Shown: positions 25,526 to 34,378, counted from the stretch's first letter. The stretch: DNA of 64,000 nt from RDYJ01 sp034931405 (GCF_034931405.1 NZ_JAYGHA010000030.1:7079-71078), one strand, 5' to 3'. Notes: generated by a model from the sequence alone, not told the origin. Program-made: numbers and translations.

Positions 25526-26254
25526 GTGAAAATTGTTTTAGAAAATATTCACAAATCTTATGGTAAGCGAGTAATTGTCAATCGTGTTAACCTTTCTGTT
25601 TCCCAAGGTGAGATTGTCGGATTACTCGGACCTAATGGTGCTGGTAAAACTACCACATTTTATATTGCTACAGGTTTAGAAAAACCCAATCAAGGTAGAG
25701 TGTGGTTAGATAATTTAGATATTACAGGAATGCCAATGCACAAAAGAGCCAGATTAGGCATTGGCTATTTGGCACAGGAAGCAAGTGTATTTCGTCAACT
25801 TTCGGTGATAGATAATATTCTCCTAGTCCTAGAACAAACTAATGTGCCACGGAGACAATGGTCGCAACGATTGCATGATTTAATCGGGGAGTTTCGCTTA
25901 GAAAAAGTTGCCAATAGTAAAGGTATTCAACTTTCTGGAGGTGAACGACGGAGGACAGAATTAGCTAGGGCTTTGGCAGCAGGAAGAGATGGTCCAAAAT
26001 TTTTATTTTTAGATGAACCATTTGCCGGAGTTGATCCGATTGCAGTTTCGGAAATTCAACAAATTGTGGGACAATTGCGCGATCGCGGAATGGGAATTTT
26101 AATCACAGATCATAATGTCCGCGAAACTCTGGCTATTACAGATCGTGCCTACATTATGCGGGAAGGTCAAATTCTCGCTTTTGGCATTGCTGATGAACTT
26201 TATAATAACCCGTTGGTGCGACAATATTATTTAGGTGATAAATTTTCCGCCTAA
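25526..26254 (+). CDS. lptB: LPS export ABC transporter ATPase LptB
   Basis: 242 residues from a GTG start. It has GPNGAGKTTTFY (Walker A), LAQEASVFRQLSV (Q-loop region), QLSGGERRRTELARALA (signature), FLFLDEPFAGVDP (Walker B) and the switch His in LITDHNVRET, the DHNV form being characteristic of LptB. It energises extraction of lipopolysaccharide from the plasma membrane together with the LptF/G permease. The gene starts 26 bases after lptA. Confidence 0.96.
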   Translation: MKIVLENIHKSYGKRVIVNRVNLSVSQGEIVGLLGPNGAGKTTTFYIATGLEKPNQGRVWLDNLDITGMPMHKRARLGIGYLAQEASVFRQLSVIDNILLVLEQTNVPRRQWSQRLHDLIGEFRLEKVANSKGIQLSGGERRRTELARALAAGRDGPKFLFLDEPFAGVDPIAVSEIQQIVGQLRDRGMGILITDHNVRETLAITDRAYIMREGQILAFGIADELYNNPLVRQYYLGDKFSA

Positions 26255-26342
26255 ATAACGCCTAAATAAAATCAGGAATAGAGAACGACAAAAATTTAGG
26301 CACATTTTTAATTAGGCGTAGTTTAAAATTTTAATTGGGATT

Positions 26343-27518
26343 ATGGTATCTAAGCAGATTAAATCTTTCTACACCGTTTCTTCACTGCTGCCTTTTTCCA
26401 TCATGGATCGCTATTTGGCTATGCAGTTGCTACCGTTATTTTTATTTGGAGTGGGGGCATTTACTTCTGTAGTTTTAGCCATTGATAGCTTATTTGAATT
26501 ATTACGAAAAGTAGTAGAATCTGGATTACCAATTAATATTGCATTGAAGGTTTTTTTATTAAAATTGCCTTATGTAATGGTTTATTCTTTCCCCATGTCT
26601 ACTTTATTAGCTACGTTGATGACTTACAGCAAGTTATCTAGTGAGAGTGAATTAATAGCTTTACGAGGATGCGGAGTTAGTGTTTATCGGATGGTACTAA
26701 CTGCTGTAATATTAAGTAGTTTAATTACAGGTATGACTTATGTTTTTAATGAACAAATTGCCCCAGCAGCAAATTATGAAGCAACTCGGACTCTAGAACA
26801 AGCAATCAAATCAGACAAACCATCATTTAAACAACAAAATATTTATTATCCTGAATACAGGGAAGTTAAAGCGGAAGATGGTAGCACAAATAAATTACTT
26901 TCTCGCTTGTTTTATGCTGACCAATTTGATGGTAAGCAAATGAAAGGGTTAACAATTATCGACCGTTCTAGAGAAGGAGTAAATCAAATTTTAGTTTCTG
27001 AATCTGCGGAATGGAATGCTTCTGAAAAAGTTTGGGATTTTTATAATGGTACTATTTATTTAGTTGCCCCTGACCGTTCTTATCGTAATATTTTGCGGTT
27101 TGAACATCAACAATTGCAACTACCACGCACGCCTTTAAATTTAGCAGAAAATAGCCGGGATTACGGAGAAATGAATATTTCCCAAGCCTTACAACAATTA
27201 GAAGTAGAACGTTTGGCAGGGAATCCTCAGAAAATTAGAAAATTGGAGGTGCGGATTCAACAAAAAATTGCCTTTCCTTTTGTTTGTATTATTTTTGGTT
27301 TAGTTGGTTCTGCGATGGGAAGCATACCTCAACGTACTGGTAGAGGTACGAGTTTTGGTATTAGTGTAATTGTGATTTTTACTTACTATTTATTATTATC
27401 AGTTTCTGGGGCTTTGGCACAGGCAGAGATACTTTCTCCAATCATAGGCGCTTGGTTGCCTAATTTGTTTGGTTTAGGAACAGGTTTATTTTTGTTAATG
27501 CGAGTTGCCCAAAGGTAA
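26343..27518 (+). CDS. LptF/LptG family permease (YjgP/YjgQ)
   Basis: 391 residues. Three membrane helices at the N terminus (MDRYLAMQLLPLFLFGVGAF at residue 21 onward), a soluble beta-jellyroll of about 170 residues, and three helices at the C terminus match LptF/LptG. LRGCGVSVYRM in the cytoplasmic loop is the coupling helix region. Cyanobacteria usually have one gene of this family, so it probably works as a homodimer with LptB; that is inference. ATG 26403 (MDRYLAM) is an alternative start that would remove a 20-residue leader. Confidence 0.92.
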   Translation: MVSKQIKSFYTVSSLLPFSIMDRYLAMQLLPLFLFGVGAFTSVVLAIDSLFELLRKVVESGLPINIALKVFLLKLPYVMVYSFPMSTLLATLMTYSKLSSESELIALRGCGVSVYRMVLTAVILSSLITGMTYVFNEQIAPAANYEATRTLEQAIKSDKPSFKQQNIYYPEYREVKAEDGSTNKLLSRLFYADQFDGKQMKGLTIIDRSREGVNQILVSESAEWNASEKVWDFYNGTIYLVAPDRSYRNILRFEHQQLQLPRTPLNLAENSRDYGEMNISQALQQLEVERLAGNPQKIRKLEVRIQQKIAFPFVCIIFGLVGSAMGSIPQRTGRGTSFGISVIVIFTYYLLLSVSGALAQAEILSPIIGAWLPNLFGLGTGLFLLMRVAQR

Positions 27519-27524
27519 ATTAAA

Positions 27525-27573
27525 AGAATTTAGAATTTAGAATTTAGAATTTAGAATTTAGAATTTAGAATTA
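27525..27573. repeat. AGAATTT heptamer tandem repeat
   Basis: Seven tandem AGAATTT/TTTAGAA units just after the LptF/G gene. The element at 27655-27750 follows; the rest of the 27519-27788 spacer is featureless. Confidence 0.9.
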
Positions 27574-27654
27574 CGTTTTGCAACGGGGATTTTAACCCCT
27601 AAAGTTGCTTAAATAAATGTTTATCCCCATCACCTCTTGGAAACATACAGGAGC

Positions 27655-27750
27655 TAGAGTAATCGTTCATACCCAGATCCCCGACTTCTAAGATCAATTT
27701 ATCATTTATGGACACAATAAATAAAAGAAGTCGGGGATCTTATCGCCTTA
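27655..27750. repeat. GATCCCCGACTTCT palindrome element
   Basis: A near-full copy of the element at 14858-14970 in the same orientation: GTAATCGTTCATACCCAGATCC, in two parts, then the arms CCCCGACTTCT / AGAAGTCGGGG and TTATCGCCTTAC. Loop sequence is almost identical between copies. Confidence 0.85.
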
Positions 27751-27788
27751 CTTGAATTCTTACGAATGCTGCTGTATTTGGATCAAAA

Positions 27789-28262
27789 TTAATGATGTTT
27801 ACAACCACCTTCTCCATGATGGTGGTGTTCGTGATTTTTGCCATGAGCGCAGCCCTGAAGGTCTTGCTGCATGAGGTTTTCACTCATTTCTTTAAAAGAG
27901 TCATCGACGGGTTTTAAGCCTATCCATGCGTCAATTTTATCGGTATCAAAGCCTATTTCTCGTTTATCTCCTACTTCCAATAAAGGACGACGAATTAATA
28001 AAGGGTCTCTAAGCATCATTACCAAAGCGGTGTCAGCGTCGATGTTTTCGGGAATCACCTCTCCTGATTTTATCCGAGGTGCGGCTTTATTAAACCATTC
28101 GATGACGGGGCGATCGCCAAAAAATGATTTTAATTTTTCCACTGTCCAAGGTTCTGTTAATAAACTATATGCTACTACTTGATGACCTGCGGCTGTGAGT
28201 AATACTTTTTGTCTGGTATTGTTTTTACAGCCTGGTTTTTCATAGAAAATTACTCTGGCCAT
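27789..28262 (-). CDS. ArsC/Spx-like nitrogenase-associated protein
   Basis: 157 residues. The N terminus VIFYEKPGCKNNTRQKVLL is the ArsC-like thioredoxin fold with one Cys where ArsC has its redox cysteine. DPLLIRRPLLEVGDKREIGFD is the usual Arg-containing ArsC/Spx segment. Relatives are annotated as nitrogenase-associated proteins in diazotrophs. The C-terminal 20 residues are His-rich (HGKNHEHHHHGEGGCKHH) and may bind Ni, Zn or another metal. The cupin and TPR-like genes upstream run the same way. Nitrogen-fixation context is supported by fdxB and patB elsewhere in the window, but a direct role is inference. Confidence 0.8.
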   Translation of the reverse strand: MARVIFYEKPGCKNNTRQKVLLTAAGHQVVAYSLLTEPWTVEKLKSFFGDRPVIEWFNKAAPRIKSGEVIPENIDADTALVMMLRDPLLIRRPLLEVGDKREIGFDTDKIDAWIGLKPVDDSFKEMSENLMQQDLQGCAHGKNHEHHHHGEGGCKHH

Positions 28263-28380
28263 TGCTATATCTCCTATTGATTTCTAGATCGAAAATAATT
28301 AAACGCGGATAAACGCAGATGAACGCAGATATTATTATATTTATCAGATTAAACTGTTATTGATGTTTTTGTGACTACAT

Positions 28381-28992
28381 TTAAAATTTTTTAGCACTAT
28401 GGTTAATTACATCAAATTCCCATCTCTGTTTTGGGTTTGTTTCTCCATAAATATTAAATGTTACTGTTGGTTCTTCCCCAATGGCTTGAACATGATGTAT
28501 TGTCTCAGGTGTAAAGCTGATAATATCACCGGGGGATAAATTTATTTCTCCTGTTTTTTCAATTTTATCAGGAAATTCTGGGTTGGAACTGCGTCGCCAA
28601 AATGTGTTTTTTTCCTGACCTTTTAATATTGCAACTATTCCCCAAGTTCCATGATTATGAATATTAGAAGTTGTTCCTGGTGCAAATGTGACTGTTTGTA
28701 CAGTTAAGGGAAATCCTAATTCATCATATAACAATAAAACCGAATTTCCTGTTTTTGGATCGGGTTTGATAAATTGACTTTGTACCCAATAGGAATTAAT
28801 AATCAATCGTCTAACTAACATTCTCATTTCTGGTAGATGAGTTGATTCATCCTCAGCATTATTGAGAACATCTTCTATCTCAGTTAGAAACCGATATAGA
28901 CGATAATTATCACGCAATAAATCCCATTCTCTCGCTGATTTACAGATTTGAATCTTTCCATCTCCAGCGACAAACAAATCCTTTCCTTGCAT
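28381..28992 (-). CDS. Cupin-fold (cysteine-dioxygenase-like) protein
   Basis: 203 residues. A cupin barrel is seen at residues 95-190: motif 1 HNHGTWGIVAILKGQEKNTFW (in two parts, with metal-binding His-x-His and a Glu further on) and motif 2 SPGDIISFTPETIHHVQ with the third His. The family is the predicted metal-dependent double-stranded beta-helix enzymes related to cysteine dioxygenase. Substrate unknown. The N-terminal 90 residues are helical. It lies between the ArsC-like and TPR-like genes on the same strand, with spacers of 118 and 236 bases, so the three may be functionally linked. Confidence 0.75.
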   Translation of the reverse strand: MQGKDLFVAGDGKIQICKSAREWDLLRDNYRLYRFLTEIEDVLNNAEDESTHLPEMRMLVRRLIINSYWVQSQFIKPDPKTGNSVLLLYDELGFPLTVQTVTFAPGTTSNIHNHGTWGIVAILKGQEKNTFWRRSSNPEFPDKIEKTGEINLSPGDIISFTPETIHHVQAIGEEPTVTFNIYGETNPKQRWEFDVINHSAKKF

Positions 28993-29012
28993 AATTTATA
29001 TACTATAAACTA

Positions 29013-29171
29013 CTAATATTTAGGTAAGAAAATTATGGGAGGATTTGCTTGAGGCATTTTAGTTACAGGAGTCATAGGAGATTCAGGAAGTCCAGGTAGG
29101 ATAATATTATTCTTAGTAGATAATGGAAGCGATTGAGCAGAAGTTGGATTGATGAAAAAACAATTATTCAT
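29013..29171 (-). CDS. Possible 52-residue small protein
   Basis: An ATG-started frame too short for routine calling: MNNCFFINPTSAQSLPLS, then IILPGLPESPMTPVTK, ending in IIFLPKY. It is Pro-rich and has no transmembrane segment. It fills the gap between the cupin and TPR-like genes on their strand, leaving 21 bases to the cupin start. No strong ribosome binding site is seen. It could equally be chance; no family is recognised. Confidence 0.3.
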   Translation of the reverse strand: MNNCFFINPTSAQSLPLSTKNNIILPGLPESPMTPVTKMPQANPPIIFLPKY

Positions 29172-29228
29172 GATGCTTAATTCTAGGATTTGTTACTAGG
29201 TAAAAGTTTCGGTCAATTACGGATTATT

Positions 29229-29711
29229 TTAATCTTCTTCTGGGGAACGGGTTAAAATATCCAGAAGAATACCAGCACCAAAATCATTTTTATCATCAAT
29301 ACCTTTAATTTTGGCACTGATTTCTTGAGCTTTTTCTAATTCTCCTAGTTTAGCTAATACTAACCCAGAAGCAGCATAAGCATTTAAGAAAAGTCTGATT
29401 TTAGGTTCTTCTTTTCTTTGAACTAAAATAGGTTTTAGTTTTTCCCAGTTATCGGGTAATTTCTCGACTTCTTTAATTTTAGCAATTATTTTCTCTGCTG
29501 TTGTCAGTGCTAGAACATAATTATTTTTGTAATAAAAATATCTATAAGCTGCAACTAAAACGTCTGTGTTGTCTCCTGTTTTAGCTAATGCTTGCTGCAT
29601 ATATTTTGTAGATTCTTCTGTATTTTCCCAGGTTTGGGTTGCTAATATTAATAGTTCTTTGACATCATCAGATACATCAAACCAGGAGAACTTATTGGTG
29701 TTGGTTTGCAT
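29229..29711 (-). CDS. Small TPR-like helical protein
   Basis: 160 residues, all helical. Segments such as TDVLVAAYRYFYYKNNYVLALTTAEKII and LFLNAYAASGLVLAKLGELEKAQEI resemble TPR helices. No catalytic motif is seen. It runs in the same direction as the cupin and ArsC-like genes. Function is unknown; an assembly or chaperone role near nitrogen-fixation proteins is only a guess from context. Confidence 0.7.
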   Translation of the reverse strand: MQTNTNKFSWFDVSDDVKELLILATQTWENTEESTKYMQQALAKTGDNTDVLVAAYRYFYYKNNYVLALTTAEKIIAKIKEVEKLPDNWEKLKPILVQRKEEPKIRLFLNAYAASGLVLAKLGELEKAQEISAKIKGIDDKNDFGAGILLDILTRSPEED

Positions 29712-29738
29712 AATATTTAAACATAGTAAATTGTCTGA

Positions 29739-29784
29739 ATCAGGATTTCCAGGATTTGAGGATTTTCAGGATGTAATTTACCAA
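29739..29784. repeat. CAGGATTTCCAGGATTT dispersed repeat
   Basis: GAATCAGGATTTCCAGGATT followed by TGAGGATTTTCAGGATGTAAT. Related copies are at about 32074-32118, 32930-32956 and 33660-33700. Each consists of GGATTT-spaced direct repeats. It is a non-coding intergenic family. Confidence 0.75.
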
Positions 29785-29936
29785 TTACCAATTTAATTTA
29801 TAGCATAGACTAGACGTAATTCTGTAAATTTTATATTATCTCAATATCTATCTTGAAAAATAATAAATAATTAACCAGAATCATAAATTACACATAACTA
29901 GGAAATATAGCAATTCTAAATAATTTATGAACAAAA

Positions 29937-29969
29937 AGATCCCCGACTTCTTCAAGAAGTCGGGGATCT
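29937..29969. repeat. Minimal GATCCCCGACTTCT hairpin
   Basis: A perfect 14-bp stem (AGATCCCCGACTTC / GAAGTCGGGGATCT) with almost no loop, the shortest form of the repeat family at 14858-14970. It lies upstream of the kinase gene. Confidence 0.9.
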
Positions 29970-30046
29970 GAACCTCTCGTCTCGTGTAAATCCTGATTCT
30001 GACAGTAGTATGCTAAAATCATCACTAGATATACCCAGCAACTACC

Positions 30047-31843
30047 ATGAGTCAATGTCTCAATCCTGACTGTCTTTACCAAAATCCCCAGGGTACTAGC
30101 TTTTGTCAACGTTGTGGAAATAAAATCATCTTAGATGACCGTTATCTACCGATTAAATTTATCGGAGAAGGTGGTTTTGGGAGGACTTTTCAAGCTGTAG
30201 ATGTGAAAAGATTAAATACTCCCTGTGTCATTAAACAATTTTTACCCCAACAAGCAGGAAGTTCATCTTTACCAAAAGCTACAGAATTATTTCAACAAGA
30301 AGCTAAACGACTGCAAGAGTTAGGAAAACATTCCCAAATACCAGATTTACTCGCTTTCTTTCCCCAGGATGGTAGATTGTATTTAATACAGGAATTTATT
30401 GATGGTCAAAATTTATTGGAAGAGTTACAAATTCAAGGTCAATTAAATGAATCCCAAATTAAAAATATTTTAACAGAATTATTACCAGTTTTGCAATTTA
30501 TTCACGACAATAAAGTAATTCATCGAGATATTAAACCAGAAAATATTATTAGAAGTAAAAACGGTAAATTATTCCTAATTGATTTTGGTGTTTCTAAGGA
30601 AACCAGTGGCAGTATTTTAACTAGAGTTGGTACGATTACAGGTACTCCTGGATATGCACCACCGGAACAATTTCGCGGGATGGTTTACCCAAGTAGTGAT
30701 CTTTATAGTTTAGCTGTTACTTGTGTACGTTTATTGACGGGACATTTTCAAAAAATTGATGGTTCAGATCAGTTATTTGATACTATAAATATGGAATGGC
30801 AATGGCAAAAGTATGTTTCTTTAAGTCAGGAATTAACTGATATTTTAGAAACAATGTTGCAGGATATTCCTAAAAAACGCTATCATTCAGCAGCAGAAGT
30901 TTTAGCAGCATTAAAAAATCCCATTCCTAGAAAAACCGTTGTTATTCCTAACCCACCACCTCCGCAAACACCACCAAGTCCTAATAATCCATTTAAACAA
31001 ATTTTTCAACAGTTTGTTTCTCCCCCAAATAATCCACCTCAACCAACAATCATTAAACCTCAACCTACTAATTCTCACACATCATTTACCGAAGATTTAG
31101 GTAATGGTGTATTGTTAGAAATGATTGCTATTCCTGGGGGAAGTTTTTTGATGGGTTCACCGGAAAATGAACCGGAAAGACGTGATTCAGAAAGTCCCCA
31201 ACATCGGGTAACTATTCAACCATTTTACATGGGCAAGTTTACTGTTACTCAGGCACAATGGGAAAGGGTAGCGGTTTTACCAAAAATTAAACAGGATTTA
31301 AATCCTAAACCTTCTCGCTTTTCTGGTAAAAATAGACCAGTGGAACAGGTTTCATGGCTTGACGCACAGGAATTTTGTGCTAGAATAAGCAAAGCTACAG
31401 GTAAAAAATATCGTCTTCCCAGTGAAGCTGAATGGGAATACGCCTGTAGAGCCGGAACAACTACACCATTTTATTTTGGTGATAATATTACCACTGATTT
31501 GGTAAATTACCATTGTAATTATCCCTATAATTCCGGTGCAAAAGGTAAATATCGAAAACAAACCACTGATGTAGGTTCTTTTCCCCCTAACAAATTTGGT
31601 TTGTATGATATGCACGGGAATGTTTGGGAGTGGTGTGAAGATGACTGGCACGAAAATTATATAAATGCGCCTGTAGATGGCAGTGTTTGGATTAATCAAA
31701 GCGGCGGGTATAGACTGCTGCGTGGTGGTTCTTGGAACGCCCTCGCTAGAGGCTGTCGTTCTGCGTTTCGTTTCAGCCTCACGCGTGTCAATAGGGACTA
31801 CTACGTGGGTTTCCGTGTAGTCGTATCTTCCAGGACTCAGTAG
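30047..31843 (+). CDS. Ser/Thr kinase fused to FGE-type C-lectin domain; candidate DGR variable protein
   Basis: 598 residues. Residues 1-25 form a zinc ribbon (CLNPDCLYQ and CQRCG). Residues 33-290 are a Hanks-type kinase: GEGGFGRTFQA, VIKQFLP (Lys), HRDIKPENI (catalytic Asp), DFGVS and GTPGYAPPEQF. A Pro-rich linker covers 295-345. Residues 350-598 are a formylglycine-generating-enzyme/SUMF1 domain: MIAIPGGSFLMGSPENEPE, YRLPSEAEWEYACRAG, LYDMHGNVWEWCEDDW and LRGGSW…GFRVV. The 3' end has the pattern of a diversity-generating-retroelement variable region (31716-31840). Kinase-FGE fusions are known DGR targets in cyanobacteria. The kinase half suggests ligand-binding diversity feeds a phosphorylation pathway; that is inference. 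Confidence 0.92.
   Translation: MSQCLNPDCLYQNPQGTSFCQRCGNKIILDDRYLPIKFIGEGGFGRTFQAVDVKRLNTPCVIKQFLPQQAGSSSLPKATELFQQEAKRLQELGKHSQIPDLLAFFPQDGRLYLIQEFIDGQNLLEELQIQGQLNESQIKNILTELLPVLQFIHDNKVIHRDIKPENIIRSKNGKLFLIDFGVSKETSGSILTRVGTITGTPGYAPPEQFRGMVYPSSDLYSLAVTCVRLLTGHFQKIDGSDQLFDTINMEWQWQKYVSLSQELTDILETMLQDIPKKRYHSAAEVLAALKNPIPRKTVVIPNPPPPQTPPSPNNPFKQIFQQFVSPPNNPPQPTIIKPQPTNSHTSFTEDLGNGVLLEMIAIPGGSFLMGSPENEPERRDSESPQHRVTIQPFYMGKFTVTQAQWERVAVLPKIKQDLNPKPSRFSGKNRPVEQVSWLDAQEFCARISKATGKKYRLPSEAEWEYACRAGTTTPFYFGDNITTDLVNYHCNYPYNSGAKGKYRKQTTDVGSFPPNKFGLYDMHGNVWEWCEDDWHENYINAPVDGSVWINQSGGYRLLRGGSWNALARGCRSAFRFSLTRVNRDYYVGFRVVVSSRTQ
31716..31840 (+). other. Putative DGR variable region (VR)
   Basis: Between invariant-looking blocks (CTGCGTGGTGGTTCTTGG, TGTCGTTCTGCG, GGTTTCCGTGTAGT) the codons are GCC, CTC, GCT, GGC, TTT, TTC, AGC, CTC, GAC, TAC, TAC. 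All end in C or T, as expected if AAC/AAT codons in a template repeat had their adenines randomised. They fall at the ligand-facing loop of the C-lectin fold (WNALARGCRSAFRF, then NRDYYVGFRVV). No template repeat or reverse transcriptase is in the window, so the donor would have to be elsewhere in the genome. Confidence 0.7.
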
Positions 31844-32132
31844 CCCTTTGCTCTTTTTCCCTTTTGCGCTCTGCGCTTTTTTCTTTGCCCTTTCCCTTCG
31901 CCGTCAGGCGATCAATTTTTTTGCGTTTTTTTGAAGTGCGGTATTGGGGTTTGGGATTATTTGATTTTGGGTGTGGGGAGATGAATATCTATAATAAAGT
32001 TATTATACTTAGAATAATAGATAATTCAGAAATTGTCAAGGGGTTATTTGTCAGAAATGGCTAACGCCACGCTACGCGAACAGGATGTCCAGGATTTAAG
32101 GATTTATAGGATGTAATTTAACAACGACGCAA

Positions 32133-32292
32133 AGATCCCCGACTTCTGAGATCAATCATCTTATTAATGATAAATTAATCAAAGAAGTCGGGGATCTGAA
32201 TATTATTTTATTCTGGGAAAAAACCAAGATCCCCGACTTCTTTAATCAATCATCTTATTTAATGATAAATTTATCAAAGAAGTTGGGGATCT
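32133..32292. repeat. Two tandem GATCCCCGACTTCT palindromes
   Basis: Palindrome copies at 32133-32197 and 32227-32292 in the same orientation, each with an AT-rich loop and followed by GAATATT. They lie just downstream of the minus-strand Uma2 gene, where they could act as transcript ends. Confidence 0.88.
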
Positions 32293-32301
32293 GAATATTG
32301 C

Positions 32302-32871
32302 TTACTCAAAAACAACACCGCGATAAATTTCTGCTATCGGTAATTCAACCCCAATTGACTCCAAAGTAATAGATTTTTCTAAATTATTAAAATCACTTAA
32401 TAACCAACCTTGAGATTGTTTACTATATTTTTCTATAAAAATTTCATCTTGTTCAACTAATAAATATTCACAAAAACTGCTAATTGAGCGATACATTCTA
32501 AACTTGTCTTTGTGGTCATAATCTGCGGTAGAAGGAGATAATACTTCTATAATTAAAGTAGGATTTAAAACTTCATCACTGCGATTTTCATGTAATTGTG
32601 GTTCACCTGCAAAAACCATCACGTCTGGATATAAACCCCTTCTATATTCAGGTATCCATAAACGTAAATCACTATTAATTGGCTCAAATTGACTATCACG
32701 CAGAAGAAATTTTAGAAATGCAAAAATATTACCACTGATACGGCTGTGGTTGAGTGATCCTCCTGGCATTGGTACAATTTCTCCATCATGATATTCGTTG
32801 CGTCCTTCTGCTGTTTCTTCAATAGCGCGATATTCATCTAAACTATAACGACGCTCAACAGTGGTAATCAT
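32302..32871 (-). CDS. Uma2 (DUF820) family nuclease-like protein
   Basis: 189 residues. The PD-(D/E)xK-type core is visible: RNEYHDGEIVPMPGGSLNH (N-terminal Glu), LYPDVMVFAG (catalytic-position Asp), and TLIIEVLSPSTADYDHKDKF (Glu with downstream Lys), plus EYLLVEQDEIFIEKYSK. Uma2 genes occur in large numbers in cyanobacterial genomes; their role is not established, though an endonuclease link is often proposed. A second, divergent member lies 150 bases away on the other strand. Confidence 0.88.
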   Translation of the reverse strand: MITTVERRYSLDEYRAIEETAEGRNEYHDGEIVPMPGGSLNHSRISGNIFAFLKFLLRDSQFEPINSDLRLWIPEYRRGLYPDVMVFAGEPQLHENRSDEVLNPTLIIEVLSPSTADYDHKDKFRMYRSISSFCEYLLVEQDEIFIEKYSKQSQGWLLSDFNNLEKSITLESIGVELPIAEIYRGVVFE

Positions 32872-33023
32872 TATGCTGTCACCGATTACGTAGCAAGTAT
32901 TATGATTATAGCAGAATTGCGGCTAATTTTCAGAATCAGGATTTACAGGATGTGATTGGATGATGTTTTAATACTTATAAATAATGTTAAAATTAAACCA
33001 TCAGTAATCATGGAGTAAATGTC

Positions 33024-33590
33024 ATGGTACAAACTAAACATAGATTTGCAAGTTTTGAAGAATATTTATCTTATGATGATGGCACTGATAACTTGTATGA
33101 ATTGTTTAATGGAGAGTTGATTGAAATGCCACCAGAGTCAGGAATTAATGTGCAGATTGCTAATCGTCTTTTTCTCATTTTTGCATTGTTAATAGGCATT
33201 GATAGAGTGCGGGGACATGGTTTGGAATTGGAAATAAGAGGAGAACCAAGAAACCGTTATCCTGATTTAACTATTATTCGAGAAGAGCATATTCAACAAT
33301 TAGCAAACCGGAATACTATTCGCCTCTCAATGTCACCACCTTTATTGGTTGTTGAAGTTGTTAGTCCTGGGGAATTACAAAGAGATAGAGATTTTATTGC
33401 TAAACGTCTACAGTATCAAGATTGTGGTATTCCTGAATATTGGATTATTAACCCCCAAAATCAAAGTATTTTAGTTTTAGAATTAGTCAATGAAATTTAT
33501 CATGAGATTGGGATTTTTTGTGGTGATGATTTAGTTATTTCTCCACAATTTAATAGTCTCAATTTACAAACATCACAGATTTTTGATTAA
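33024..33590 (+). CDS. Uma2 (DUF820) family nuclease-like protein
   Basis: 188 residues. Same family as the divergent neighbour, but not a close paralogue. Core segments are NLYELFNGELIEMPPESGIN, NRYPDLTIIREEH (Asp of PD), and PLLVVEVVSPGELQRDRDF followed by AKRLQYQDCGIPEYWIINP. The two genes share a short divergent spacer that includes a GGATTT-type repeat (32930-32956). GGAGTAAATGTC precedes the ATG, with GGAG as ribosome binding site. Confidence 0.88.
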   Translation: MVQTKHRFASFEEYLSYDDGTDNLYELFNGELIEMPPESGINVQIANRLFLIFALLIGIDRVRGHGLELEIRGEPRNRYPDLTIIREEHIQQLANRNTIRLSMSPPLLVVEVVSPGELQRDRDFIAKRLQYQDCGIPEYWIINPQNQSILVLELVNEIYHEIGIFCGDDLVISPQFNSLNLQTSQIFD

Positions 33591-33712
33591 TCAGGAGTTT
33601 CTTTTGTCACCGATTACATTGAAGTCATCATGATTATAGCAAAATTGCGGCTAATTGTCAGAACCAGGATATCCAGGATTTAAGGATTTACAGGATTTTA
33701 GTTATGCAGCAA

Positions 33713-33778
33713 AGATCCCCGACTTCTTTTAGTAATTTATCATTGAGTAATATCATTAATATTAGAAGTCGGGGATCT
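33713..33778. repeat. GATCCCCGACTTCT palindrome just after coxC
   Basis: Palindrome copy with arms AGATCCCCGACTTCT / AGAAGTCGGGGATCT. It ends three bases from the coxC stop on the minus strand and could serve as the end structure of the cox transcript. Confidence 0.88.
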
Positions 33779-33781
33779 GAC

Positions 33782-34378
33782 TTAAAATGCGTTGAGAATG
33801 TAAACCAAGGTGAAGAGAACAATCCAAATGATATCAACAAAGTGCCAGTAAATTTCTGCCATTTCGATGCCTGTATGTTTGGTATCAGAATAATGACCAC
33901 GACGGAGAGAACGCCATAATACTCCCAAGATTAACAACAATCCGATAAAGACGTGTAAACCGTGGAAACCAGTCATTAAATAAAAGCAATTGGCGAAAAT
34001 ATTGGTGGTTAAACCATAACCCAAATTCATGTATTCATAAACCTGACCGGCTAGGAATACAGCACCCATAACTGCGGTGATAAAATACCAAAACCGCATC
34101 CAACCCACACTATTTCTTTTAATTGCCATATCACCAAAGTGAATGACAAAACTGCTAGAAACCAGGATGATGGTGTTAATTGTAGGGATAAATAATTCTA
34201 CTTCTGTTCCTTCTGGTGGCCAAACTGCGGTAGTACCTCTAAAAAATAAGTAGGTAGCGAAAAATCCACCAAACATCAAAGATTCAGAAACCAGAAAAGT
34301 CAAGAGTCCCCAAACTCTTAAATCTTGATGTGCTTCATGTCCACCTTCGTGATGTTCACCTGTTGTAATTGCAGTCAT
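33782..34378 (-). CDS. coxC: Cytochrome c oxidase subunit III
   Basis: 198 residues, five membrane helices as in short bacterial subunit III forms. Landmarks are VWGLLTFLVSESLMFGGFFATYLFFRG with the conserved Glu, FYLMTGFHGLHVFIGLLLIL, and the final HFVDIIWIVLFTLVYIL. Subunit III stabilises the proton-uptake side of the oxidase. It is the last gene of coxB-coxA-coxC on the minus strand; a palindromic repeat separates it from coxA. Confidence 0.95.
   Translation of the reverse strand: MTAITTGEHHEGGHEAHQDLRVWGLLTFLVSESLMFGGFFATYLFFRGTTAVWPPEGTEVELFIPTINTIILVSSSFVIHFGDMAIKRNSVGWMRFWYFITAVMGAVFLAGQVYEYMNLGYGLTTNIFANCFYLMTGFHGLHVFIGLLLILGVLWRSLRRGHYSDTKHTGIEMAEIYWHFVDIIWIVLFTLVYILNAF

Noticed and set aside
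31864..32064. A 66-codon open frame after the kinase gene
   Set aside because: It is built from CTTTGC/CTTTTTCCC runs downstream of the variable region and has no protein-like pattern.
31844..32300. DGR reverse transcriptase or template repeat next to the variable region
   Set aside because: Neither strand holds an RT motif or a second copy of the variable region.
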